Source of the DNA: Ciona savignyi
Taxonomy: Eukaryota; Chordata; Ascidiacea; Phlebobranchia; Cionidae
DNA length: 64,000 bases
Reading direction: 5' to 3'
Assembly: GCA_000149265.1 (NCBI GenBank)
Contig: CH002891.1
Coordinates: 591,075-655,074 of the forward strand
Shown piece after piece: positions 23,213-34,640 of this stretch; within the stretch, counting starts at the first letter, position 1; every line of letters starts with the position of its first letter. The position numbers were made by a program, and so were the translations under genes. Below the pieces are notes generated by a model that ran no database searches, was not told where the DNA came from, and was given only the letters and a program-made list of their open reading frames with translations.

Positions 23213-26200
23213 TCAGATTTTTTCCAATCTGATGAAAATTCCGGATTCGCTTTGTAAAATTATTCTTGGAAGCATTTTCGGAACCGGGGAATCCCCGTCA
23301 ATGTAGAGTCGCAAATTACGAATGACTTGAGCAAGGCAGATTTTCATTTCGTTCATCGCGAAGTTTTGTCCGATGCAATTCCTGTGCAAAGTAGAAGAAT
23401 TTAAAACAAACTATTTTAAGATTCTGAAACAAATGCTCGTTTTATTGAGTACAGTAAATGGTGAATGCAGATGCGAAACTTTACCTGGAACTGACGATTG
23501 CCCGTGTTTAACCCACTTGGTTTTCTCATTCACCAGGATAAACATGAATATCTTATATCCTAATAATCCTGACTTAAACAACTTTGATTGTAAAGGTGAA
23601 GCATAACATTGTTTTACCTGGAACCAGCACTGAATGGAACGTAAGCAAACGCTGGTCGTTTTGCGATGTTTTCCTTCGTAAATCGTTCTGGATCGAAAAC
23701 CTGCGAGCACAACTTATTAAATTATAAATATGTTGACAGAAGTGAAATATAATATTCCTTTACTCGATAGAATGTATTTCTGTAGTTCTGGCCGATTAAA
23801 CTATGTTGTCGGATATTTGGGTATACTTAACATCTTGTGTTGGCGGAACGGGTCTTAAATCCTATAGAAAATATCCCAAATATTAATAAATTTTAACCAC
23901 GACAATTAATTTAAGACGCAACTATTTACCGTTGGATTATCCCAGAAATTTTCGTGTCTGTGCAACATAAATATGCTCGTTGACACGTTTGTCCCGACTG
24001 GAATGGTAGATACGCGCCCAGAGCTCTTTTCTGTTATTTTGAGCGGTTCTTCTAATTGCCGGCCCATTATATAAACCGGTGGTTTAAGTCGCAAGCTCTC
24101 TTTGATGAATTTCGTCAGGTATTCTAATTTTGGAAGGTCGTTCCTGAAATAGATTGGCGTTCGTTTAAATTTATCCGTTGCAGCGACGAAAAGAGGATTT
24201 GGTCACAAACTACCACCGCTGTACGTGCGTTCTGGACCACATTACCACATTTTTATCACCGAGATTAGAAACCGCGATTATCACGGGAAATGGTCAGCTT
24301 ACCCCGCGCCAACCGTCAAATTACCACAGCTTTTGTAGTATTTAGTGTATGATTAGTGGAAATCCTAAATAAAGTCACTGGATTCAGCTGATGTTTGGTT
24401 AGTGCCATGACAAAAAAGACAATCCACTTGCTATTGACCAGTTTCGATCATACACTGAACACGATCCAAACCAACAAGGAATCGCAACGTGTGACCAAAG
24501 GTAATGTGTGACCAAGTGTAATGTGCCACCGCTCTTATTTGTTGGTTAATTTGATAACACAGGAATTGTTGGTAGAATGTTGAAGTACGTAGGACGCACC
24601 GTTTAGTTCGCTTTAAGTTGGTCACAGTACAAATTTAATAAATCCACAGTAAAGAAGGAAGGTGCAGCTCTGTATTAACCGGTGTGTTTTCTGACCTAAT
24701 ATATTACAACGCTTTTATTTAAATCATACCTAAATTCAAACTACATTTAAAGTTAACCGATCGTATAAAATAAACCAGGCACCCGCGACTGAGGGCACGC
24801 GGTATTCCATATTAAAGCGATTGTCGCTTTCTTTTGATGCTAATTAATATTCCATCGAATTAAAAAAAAAGATTTTCAACCAAAATAACAAAATATTCAA
24901 ACCATTCGACATATTTCCGGTCACCCAAGACTTCCGTCAATTCATCTCGGCATTTGGTTTGAAATTCAGGATACTTGGCCAAGTGGTAGAGCGCCCATGC
25001 AATACCTGTACAGTATACGTTGCATTAAGTATGGAATAAGGAAATATAAACTAAATATAAAGTGGATTGCTCAGGTAAATAGTACCTCGTGCCCACATTC
25101 GAGTGCCTAGAGCTATTACAGTGTGTGTGGATAAATCAGACATTTTAATTTGAACGATTAATTTGATACCACAATAATCCATGGGATCAAGTTTGAACTT
25201 AAAATAATAAAACCCACCACTAGAGGTGGTATCGTGCCCCTCGAACAAAAAGGTGTCGACTTCATCTCTTATTTCGATGTCCGTCAGTCCTTTACCGTCT
25301 TCGTCCTGCATGTATCGTACGGTTTGAAACTAATATATGCGCAACATTCTTCATTTAAGGTCATAAAACTACTACCGACAGTAAAATAATCATCAATTTA
25401 TTGATTTTAAAAATATTGCGAATTTGTTTGTCGTGCTATCGGCTGGCAATTTACTTTAGTTTACTTTTCCTTTTGTACAATCACGTGGCATAATAAATTC
25501 CGCTTCTATTTTAAGAAACATCCTGTGTCAGATTGAATATCGACATTTCATGTAGGAAAACAAAAACAAATCGAAATATTACACGATGACGTATTAATAT
25601 TAATACCAAGCTACCTTGACCTTAATACATTGTCCATTATTTGACAAACAAAAGCATGACATACCTTGCTTTGCAGAAGAATATCCAAGAAGTCGAGAAC
25701 TTTTCCCTTTATAGTTTGAAAACCTTCCATTTCAGAATCCTTTTCTTCATCATTGACCGCTTTCGCAAGAACTTCTTTGCGTTCTGCTATTATCTGTACA
25801 AAAGTGTGGTTATGAGCTAATAACGAATCTTAATCCAATGATCTTAACTATATCTTTGGACCAGAAGAATTTCGACTTTCTAATATAGATCAATTTAAAT
25901 AATAAAAAACTTGATAAAAAAAGGTCTAATAACCAGGTCGGTAAAGTAAAATTCAAAACGAACCTTTGTAATTATGCCACAGTTATAAGAACCAAGGGAA
26001 TGACATGTGTATTGTGTATATATCACATTACTATTTTCTTGCAGATATTGTTATGGAAGTTAAAACAAGACCGGCAGTATTTGGTTTACTTCGAAGTCTT
26101 GTTCTTTATCTCATGGTTATTATGGGTTTCCTTTAAATCCGAAAAAAACACATCTTGATTTTACTCGTTTTTTTGTTTTGTTTTTCTACGTCACGCTTGT

Positions 26201-28795
26201 GACAGGCGTGTCATGTCTGACATATGCTCTTATTTTGCAACGACCTTAAATTTAAAAAAATACATCAATTGGAATTCCCGCTATCTGCAAAAATGTGAGA
26301 CCTATAATACCTAAAAATTATTTAATTACTAACTAGAATTTAGATTACCCAGTTTTCTTCGTGAAATTCCCCAATATTGATAATTTGAAACCCATTAGCT
26401 TCTGTTTGCAGAAACAAACGTTATAACCTTTATTGATAATATACCAAGGGTGGTTAAATAGTCAGGGAAACAATCTTTTCACAAATGCAGAAAAATATAC
26501 CGTACACATAACAGGGTTATTAACATAGTGGTGGTTCACACGTGATTGGGACTCTCTAGTTTGTTTATTATTTCTACAAATACAAAATACATACAAATAC
26601 AAAAATATTATATTAACCCGTTTGTCGGTACGATTATATCCAAAGATTATTATTGTTTGTAATGCTGAAGTGTTCTACAAACCTGAGAATAAGCTGTGTT
26701 TACCACATTGCTATGTTCTTACAGATATCGTTAGGAAATTTAGTAAGTGGTAAAAACTATTTCGGTCACTTCAATGTCTTGTTCTTCATTGTATTAAGTT
26801 AAATATTTCCAAAACTCAGACATTACTTACTTTCTCAGTGTGGTCATGCAACACTTTGACAACAACTTTATTTCTTATTCCGTTTGCAGATAGATTGTAC
26901 ATCCAGTCAAAGAAATGGAAAGGTTGTCTGCTTCTCTCCATCAGTAAATCGCCAACTTCTTTCACCGCCATTAGGTAAGGATGGTCGCTGTGCGCAAATA
27001 AATATATATTATTTACGGTGTTAAATATTATTTATGGTGTTAGTATTTTTTAAAAGTTTGGATTATAGTTTTATGTCTTATTTCATGTTTTCTCCTCGGC
27101 ATGTTTGCCCAAGAACACATTTTCTTTTTTTGGCGATGGTTGGGTGCTATTCACCGGTTTAGACCTAATTGGTTTAGACGTCAAAATGTTTTTGTCAAAA
27201 GCATTAAAACATACGTCACATGTTGGCAATTCGTGTTCGTCGACATAGCGCATTGTAGCATGGTGTCCAGCGTCATCAATCCAACATGTGTGTGAACTTC
27301 TACAGATTGACCGCACACTTTTTTGAACTTGTCCACCATGACCAGACTATTTTTGTTGAATATCTCTGAGTATCTGTTGGAGTTAATTTGAGCTATTAAT
27401 AAATGTATATAAACCTAGAAAATGTGTATACAACATTTATTGTTTTATATTAATTACGTTTAGCTTTTAAACTAATTTGTGTATATAGAACCTTGAATGA
27501 ATGGGTAGTTTTATGGTTAAATATGGAATAACGAAAATTGAAACTAATTATAACCCAAACCTTATGGTTTAAATCGACCGAAAAACAAAAACCGTTACTC
27601 AAATCCTTTAAATGTAACGTGGTTTTAACTAAAGTTTCACTGGAGTTTTAACTTGTTTTGTGTTCAAGTTTCGATGTTTAATATTTCCGTCTTTTAGTTT
27701 TAACCGAATAAAATACTTGGTAAATACATGGGCTTCGATGCGCCGTAAGTATATTTTAAAGAAGAAACAGCTCTAACGTTACCACCCATTTGCTTACGGT
27801 TTCAAAACTTTATAATGAAACGCAGGTGTTAGAAGGCGTCGATTTCTGAACCACTTGCTTCCTTTACTTGTGAGCAGACCATCTCCTATCCAAGGTCGAA
27901 TGAATCGATATCCGAGATCATTTTTTGGTGCTGAAATACAATAAATGGTTGAATCAGTCGGATTGACAAGTATTTAGTTAATGGTTTAATCATATTAAAA
28001 ATCATCTCGGACAAACTCGCTTCATTCAAACTATGGACTGTAGGTTATTGCTATTTGGATATTATACTGCATTTTGTAATAATTCTACAACACTTTATTG
28101 TGAGCACAAGGAAAACTGTGAAAAATTGTTCAGACAATGACTATAACATAAATACTATAATGAGCAATTTGTGATTAGCATAATGAAAATACAGTTAAAG
28201 GTTAAAAGTAAAAATAAGAAAAGTTAGGATAAAATATACAACGTAACCTTGCAGTTTATTATTACCTCCACTGGTAAGAACAGCATGTACTGAATCCGGA
28301 TGATAAACTTGTAAGATCGTCATCACCGGTCCAATCCAATGAGATATCATCAACGGAAAAGTTTTAAATCTTTGGATTAACCGCAGCAATCCAGTTTCGT
28401 TGTTGGTATACTAAAGACAATTTATGGAATCATGTATTTCCAAAACAATCGTTTTAACATGCTTAATAATTCCTTAAAAAATAAATGATTACGTTATTTA
28501 ACTAGGATTACATTGTAGTGCAATATTTCAATGAGATGCGGTAGCAAAAAATTAAATAAAACATTAAAATCAGGCAGCATATTACATGTTTCATATGTCC
28601 ATAAAACCAGTGCTTGGTTCTTTTGTCAACTCCTGCAACTTCGTCCAGATGCTTAGCATTGCTGTGAAGCCTTCGTAGCACCATACCATAGTGCATGGAC
28701 AGATATAACGCCAGAATTACAAGGCAGGTCTCGATGAAACTTCGACCAAAAACGAACGATTTAGAAGTCTCCCATAGAAATGTAATAAACTGCAT
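23213..28795 (-). CDS. CYP4-type cytochrome P450, copy A, 11 exons, apparently intact
   Basis: This is a microsomal haem monooxygenase of the CYP4 clade, typically a fatty-acid omega-hydroxylase; substrate unknown here. Exons (minus): 28795-28586, 28410-28266, 27930-27798, 27373-27215, 26987-26831, 25793-25665, 25305-25218, 25005-24903, 24143-23930, 23700-23618, 23381-23213 (TGA). They sum to 1590 nt (529 aa), and phases match throughout. Residues ~20-40 form the N-terminal membrane anchor. Motifs are [31 protein letters not shown], the I-helix [10 protein letters not shown] (~332-341), the K-helix ExxR in KESLR (E390-R393), and the haem loop FSAGSRNCIG with Cys476. The copy at 38013-44554 has identical exon lengths. 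Odd feature: a SINE fragment in intron 10 duplicated the exon 10 donor. Confidence 0.95.
23492..23560 (+). mobile_element. 5'-truncated SINE-1 insertion at a CYP4 splice donor
   Basis: The tail part CTGACGATTGCCCGTG to GATAAACATGAATATC is followed by about 50 bp of further sequence to 23612. The whole insert is bounded by a 12-bp direct repeat TTTACCTGGAAC (23480-23491 and 23613-23624). The empty site is preserved in copy B near 38283-38294. Confidence 0.9.
24288..24452 (-). mobile_element. Degenerate SINE-1 in CYP4 intron 8, copy A
   Basis: Remnants GCGCCAACCGTCAAATTACC, TAGTGTATGATTAG and GACCAGTTTCGAT occur in SINE-1 reverse order. It is shared with copy B (39116-39282), so it predates the duplication. 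Confidence 0.65.
25072..25145 (-). mobile_element. SINE-1 tail fragment in CYP4 intron 7, copy A
   Basis: CTCGTGCCCACATTCGAGTG..GAGCTATTACAGTGTGTGTGG matches the reverse complement of the SINE-1 body. The same fragment is in copy B at 39890-39975. Confidence 0.55.
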
Positions 28796-30280
28796 TGTGA
28801 ATGTTTCTATTTTTAATCTTGCATGCTGCAAATGGTAAAACAATAATCGTAATAAAACATGAATCCAAGATAATACATTCAGCGATGTTAAGTAATATAT
28901 TTTAAGTTACGTTGCATAGCATGATCAAGACATCCACAAATATAACGAAAAAAAATTTGGTTTGTTAAATTGAGGAATCAATTGTTTCTGCTAGCTGACA
29001 CAAACTATTTAAAACATGTATCAAATGTTACGATTAAGTATCTTAAAACAAATGGTACGATGAAAGTGATGATCGATTATTATTTATTTTAATCCCTAAG
29101 AGAGGAGCAGTTATATGGGAATTAATTTGAAATGGATCGCAGGGAATCTTACAGGGTTTAAAATGTAATTCACTGATCCGTAGCGTGACCGTGATACTTA
29201 AAATAAAACATTTCCACTTGACGGTGAACAATACTTAAGTCCAAATATAAAAACTGTAAATTTATATATGATAGAAATAAGTAATTATTCTAAATACATA
29301 AGGATTTAAAACCTGATAGCCTATGCTCAATAAATATAAGCCAAGTCCATATTAAAATTACACCGTTAAATCACATACTTCAAATGAAACTATATTTTAA
29401 ATCATGCTGCTTTAAATTTGTACAACTTCTGTGCAATCTACATTTTTCAGTTTCTAAATATGTAATATAACCTCTCGCCGTTTCAGTAGGGTGAGCGGCT
29501 ACTCTGTCTTATAATACAAACCCAGTTCGTTTGTTTCACGCATGAATGAAGAACCTTTGCCACTCATGGCTACATATTTCACGAATTACGCAATATTCTA
29601 AGGATATTTTGAACACATCAAAATTCTCATTTTTTAAATTACTAGACTATAAAGTAGTAAATAGTATATTAGTTACGAAGTCACCGAATAAGCTGCTTGG
29701 AATCTATCCTCGCAAATAACGAAACTCTGAAAGTCTCAGTCTGTTACAAAAAGGGACCTTTTATATTATTATTAATCAGTCAATCGAATCAATTATTTTG
29801 ATACAATCATGTGTCAAACTAAACACCTTTTAATAATATTATTATAAAACATTATATTGTTTAACTAAATATTTAACGGTTTAATATAGAAACATATGTT
29901 TTTTATAATTGTTCAATTTATAAAGCCTTGCTAAAGAGTCCTTGCTTGCTTTGAACTTATGTAACTTGCTTTCATTAACGTATTAGAGCAGGGTTGTGGC
30001 TAAATACTCTAGGATTAACCATGCGTTGCGTCGATGCTAAGATGGTGTGTCGAGTAAGTAGCATTTAGTAATGATCCGTTAAAATGGTTAAAATATTAAA
30101 ATAAATATAAATTAATAATTCCAAATAATTTGGCATTAGTTTAAAATATCGTCAATTTCATGAATTGAAAAAAAATTTCACTTTTCTATGAAATTTCTAT
30201 GAAAATTAAAAATGTACTACACGAATGAGAAAAACTATAAATAAAATTAACCAATTTGCCTAAGGAAATCCTCAAAACAA
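28796..30280. other. 5' flank of CYP4 copy A, no gene seen
   Basis: AT-rich sequence, largely alignable with 44555-45780 of unit B. It should hold the promoter of copy A. Its best-conserved block is around GCATGAATGAAGAACCTTTG (about 29540) and TAACCATGCGTTGCG (about 30018). Confidence 0.4.
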
Positions 30281-30663
30281 CTTTCGGCAGAAATCAGCCT
30301 TACGCGCCACTCTGTTTTGTATTACAATTACTTAGTGACATACAAAGTAGATGTTGCGGCGTGACGACGTGGCGGTAACTTAAAAATAACGACGAAAAAT
30401 TTAGCATTGGACACTGACACAAAACCATAATTATTTACCGGAAATTTGTGCTTTTAAAACCTCAGTGAACTACAGAGGAACTAAAATTACTTACTTAACA
30501 ATATATCACGCCCGGTTCCATTCACTACAGAACTACAACAGATATGCACTTGAAACTGTTTTCCATGCAAAGTAAGGTAACGTATTGCCTGCATCACGTA
30601 CCCAATCATGCGGCTCAACTGGTGATGCGTGCGATTACGTAAAATAAACTTGGGGACAGAACA
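30281..30663 (-). mobile_element. BEL LTR remnant (family of the 32058 element) in unit A only
   Basis: Read on the minus strand it begins TGTTCTGTCCCCAAG and follows the 32058-32491 LTR through GCATCACCAGTTGAGCCGCA, TAGTTCTGTAGTGAATGG and CCGCCACGTCGTCACG. Its last ~50 bp are missing or diverged. Unit B lacks it at the matching point (~45782), so it inserted after duplication or was lost from B. Confidence 0.8.
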
Positions 30664-30814
30664 ATATATACAATATTATTACGCTTGTTAAAGCACATAA
30701 CTAAAATAAATAAATACAAAATGTACATACGAGCAAAAATATGCGTATTCCCCACATCCATCTTTAATCGTTTTCCAAGAAATTCTTATTCAATCATGTA
30801 TTGATTTCGCGGCT

Positions 30815-31200
30815 TGTGTATTTTTTGCGCATTTTATTATTCTATTATGTTAAATTAAGTTATGTTAAAATTTTAAAATGGCGCTTAATGCGGGCACAGC
30901 TGTTCCCCTTTCCTTCTGTCAATTATTTTCTCTGCGTGTAATCTCCATCTATATTCTCAGAACCAATCCAGCTATAATCTCAGAACCAATACCTATACAA
31001 TATAACCCCCCCCCACATTACGCAATACGTGGAGGGCTTATTATCAGAAACGAATTTTCGAATACGGAACAAAATAAATTTACAATCTGGCCACAGCTCA
31101 GGGCATGTATAACGAAGCAGTTTACTCGCATGTATTTTTACCATGTCAGTTTATAAGCTGCAATAAAAAGACTTTCCGAAAGGGAGTCAATTCAACTTCA
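30815..31200 (+). repeat. LTR-like dispersed repeat, unit A copy
   Basis: Matches 45955-46371 in unit B, and in part 53165-53345 and 6176-6399. It has the block TAAGCTGCAATAAAAAGAC with a polyA signal. The 3' end is deleted compared with unit B. Confidence 0.6.
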
Positions 31201-31228
31201 CTACAACTAGGGATTAGTCAGTGTAGTA

Positions 31229-31925
31229 CAGTGCTTCTCAAATGGTGCGCCACAGGGTTTAGCTAGGTGCGCCACACTTGCCTTTCGTAAATTTACGACA
31301 TAGTGTGCATAGATCAACTACTAAATGGTTAGTGTATTCGTTCTTTTCCAATATAACGTTAGTTCTACATTAACCTTTGTAAAGCAAGAGCGCTAGAAAC
31401 AGTAATTTCGTTATGTGAAAAATTTGGTGATGAAATTATTTTAATCAAACTTTTAATTTTCCATATTTTTCCTTAATTGTTTGAGTGTTACGGTGCCACG
31501 CAATGAAGTTGACGCGCTATTTCCAATTCCTTGATTTGGTGTTTTAGCGGTAACTAAAAAATACATAAATTAATACGAGACATTATAAAAAAGAAAAACC
31601 ATAACAAAATAATACCTTAACAATTGCACGTCCGTAACTTCTTTGACCATTTACCATTTACTAAATAAAATGCTGCTTACCCGCAGCTGGCGTACACAAA
31701 AAAGGACTATACAAATCAAAACGTAAATTCGCCAAGGACAATCATGGAAATAAAATGAAACAAAATCAACCAACCATAAAAAGCACTAAACCAAAAACAA
31801 CTACTGCAGCGATGCAGTAACATTTGAGTATTTAGCATATTGTTTTGACTCCCCGTGCAAAGTGCTTCGTTTCTTAATTGGTCTCTACGCTACGAGGTCA
31901 AAAACATCGAGAACCACCTGCACTG
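31229..31925. mobile_element. hAT-type non-autonomous element with 8-bp target duplication
   Basis: It starts CAGTGCTTCTCAAATGG and ends in CACTG (its complement reads CAGTGCAGGTGGTTCTCG). It is flanked by GTGTAGTA (31221-31228) and GTCTAGTA (31926-31933), an 8-bp duplication with one change. Unit B has the uninterrupted sequence near 46446. A solo LTR lies inside it. No transposase is present. Confidence 0.82.
31486..31822 (-). mobile_element. Solo BEL LTR nested in the hAT element
   Basis: 337 bp beginning (forward) TGTTACGG and ending GCAGTAACA. It aligns along its length with the 340-bp LTRs at 59824 and 63355 but is well diverged. It is flanked by TTTGAG on both sides (31480-31485 and 31823-31828). 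It is an older member of the same family. Confidence 0.8.
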
Positions 31926-32057
31926 GTCTAGTATAACCGCAAGCCGAAGCGGCAAGTTAAAACAAACACGTCGGCGTTCGAATGTGTGGACCCCTTATAT
32001 AGAAAAACGTTGACGTTGTTTTAATTGCGACGATGGATGGATATAAATAAATAGTCA

Positions 32058-32491
32058 TGTTCTGTCCCCAGCTTAATTTTTACGTCATTGCATGCATCAC
32101 CAATTGAACCGCATGATCGAGTATGAGATGCATGCAATACGTGGCCAGTCCTCTTTTTACATTTCATTTTTATGGTAGTTCTGTAGTGAACGGAACATTG
32201 CGTTGTATTTCACGTCTAAGTAATTTTGGTCTTCTGTAGTTCACAGGAGGGTTTAAAGGCACAAATTTCAGGTGGATAAAATGTGTTTTATGCTATACCG
32301 TAGTAATTTTCCATTGCTAAATTTGTTTCCATTATTTTTAGTTAGCGCCACGCCACGCCACGCCACGCCACCACGTCACAACTTGTATATCATTATTATA
32401 TTGAAATACACTACAAGTTCAAAGTGGCGCGTAAAGGCTGAGTTCTGCCAAAAGGTCCGAAAAAGATTAGGCACACGACGCTGCCGAAACA
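32058..32491 (+). repeat. 5' LTR of the BEL element
   Basis: 434 bp from TGTTCTGTCCCC to CCGAAACA. It contains a short CGCCA minisatellite (about 32346-32374). A remnant of the same family occurs at 30281-30663 and a fragment at 53010-53164. Confidence 0.75.
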
Positions 32492-32532
32492 GTAACTGAA
32501 ATTTATATGTAATCAACGTTCATTCATTCGCA

Positions 32533-34640
32533 ATGAGCGAGACCGCGGGAGGCATTGGAGATGGAAAGAGTTCGGTCGACGAGTGTAATGTCGACGAACG
32601 AAACATTACTCTTAGAAGAAAAATTCCAGAAGATAATGACTCAGGATTACGAACGTTGATGAAGGAAGTTGATGATATGGAATTAAAATTTAGAAAATGC
32701 GTTACCGACGCAAATGCGAAGTTGATATTTTGCAACAACCTCGAAGAGTTGCAAAGAAAAGTTGCAGAAGCGGTAAAGCACAAAGAAAATCTTGAAGAGA
32801 TGATCAACCGATTGAAACACATGGATTCGACAGTTGTAGAAAGACTCCCCAGATACGACAAAATCATGGATGAAATGCTGAGTAATGCGAGAACGACAAT
32901 TACGCAGCTGAGAGAAGAGCGAATGTCCACGTTTTCCAAAAGTAGGTCTTCTAATAAACATTCAAGGCGCGTCTCAATAGACGAGGAATTTAAGAAGAGA
33001 CGGTACGAGAATGAAGTCGCATCTGCTGCCCTATCAGCAAAGCTACCTTACATAGAAAAGGAAAAGGAGCTACGAATGCGACAAATCAACGCCGAAACGG
33101 ATCTCGAGATTACCCAAGTAAGTAAGGAAATTGCGGGAAGGGCTGCAACAAGCGCTGCATGTTTAGATGCTGAGCGCGTAGAAAATCCTTACGGGATTTA
33201 TGCTGAAGATCTACCTGATAGTATACCACCGCCAATCTGTACTGGAGGAGTTGGTTCATCGACGGGTAGATTCACACCGTTTCCGACGCCAATCTTGGAA
33301 CCAGCAACAACACGCCATTCTGCACGTGAGTCTCAACAGTTTCGGTCTTTACCTGCGGTGCATCGCTTGCCTACCATAAAGTTAGACATATTTGACGGAA
33401 GTGTTTTAAAGTTCCCAGCATGGGAAACGGCGTTTGACGCGCTCGTAGAATCTAATTCAATATGTGTTGCACAGAAGTTGAACTTGTTAAATCAACACCT
33501 TAAAGGCGAACCTAAAATGTTGGTTGATGGTTTCTTTCTCCTTCAAAGTGAGCACGCGTAAGTAGAAGCAAGATCAAAGTTGAAAGAACGGTATGGAAAC
33601 GAAAGCGTAATAGCAAAAGCTTTTATTGATAACGTTTATTCTTGGCCTAAGATCTCTCAAACTGATTTTGGTGGACTTCGTAGGTTTTCCGATTTTCTTA
33701 AGTGGAAATCGCTAAACAACGTAAATCTTGCTTAAATGTTTTAGATTATCCTACCGAGAGTGTGAAAATTCTTTCACGATTACCACCGTTTGTCTTAAAC
33801 CGGTGGCGCGCAGAAACGGCTATATGGAAAACGTCACATTCGGGAAACTATCCACCTTTTTCAGAATTAGCAAAATTCATCACTAAAACTGCCGATCAGG
33901 AGAACATTCCGGAGTTACAAGAGCTGCATGTGTCCAGCAATAGAAGAATAGGGCCAAGTGCAATCCGAGGCAACCGTAACGTGAATTCCTTTAGTACCAG
34001 AGCACAAGACCGGGAGCGACGTGTGAGCGAGCAATATTGCCACTATTGCAAGGGAAGACACCACATCGACGATTGCAGTGCGTTTGCCAAAATCACGAGG
34101 CGAGATAGGCACGAATTTATCCTAAACAACAGAATATGCTTTTCATGTGGATCAAGTCAAGATCACATCGCGAGGTACTGTCGAAACCGGGTGACTTGTA
34201 AGGTATGTAATAAACTACATCTGACCTCGTTACATATCAATACGAATATCGAAAGAACAGGCTGCCTCTGTACTTCCACTAAACTAAATGAATGTGGCAT
34301 AGACCAATCCATGATTGTACCGGTAAGAGTACGCAGTAGAGCTAATCCTACTCTTCAAATCAAGTGTTACTGTATACTAGACGCCCAATCAAATAACTCA
34401 TTTATATCAGACGGGCTAAAGACGCAGCTTGGGCTGCAAGGGACGTCTACGTTGGTGGAACTAAGCACGATGTTGGGCAGCAAAGATGTGGTCTCTAGCG
34501 AAAAGATATGCGATCTGGAGGTGCAGAGCTTCGACGGCAAGGTTTCTTTAAAATCCCATACGTGTTCGTTAGACCCGATATGCCTGCAAGTCGAAGCCAA
34601 ATCCCTCGACGAGAGCACGCAAGAAAGTGGAATCACTTAA
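32533..34640 (+). pseudogene. BEL/Pao gag and aspartic protease region, broken
   Basis: The first frame (32533-33561) encodes a coiled-coil gag with the segment VAQKLNLLNQHLKGEP, and ends at a premature TAA where the relative at 62.7 kb reads on. A second frame (33702-34640) carries two CCHC-type knuckles (CHYCKGRHHIDDC, CFSCGSSQDHIARYC) and a third C/H cluster (CKVCNKLHLTSLH), then the A17 protease site ILDAQSNNSFIS. A frameshift near 33700 separates the frames. This is the usual BEL/Pao domain order. Confidence 0.9.

Larger units (their letters stand above)
22564..32056. repeat. Tandem segmental duplication, unit A (contains the intact CYP4-like gene)
   Basis: Sequence from CAGCTAGCAG at 22564 to about 32056 aligns in order with 37388-46535, exons and introns alike, apart from element insertions. 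Unit A carries private insertions: a SINE fragment at 23492, a BEL solo LTR at 30281 and a hAT element at 31229. Both units are in direct orientation. Confidence 0.93.

Noticed and set aside
24431-24625. Possible P450 exon in intron 8
   Set aside because: The frame lacks P450 motifs; exons 8 and 9 splice directly in phase (Trp across the junction) and the stretch contains a decayed SINE.
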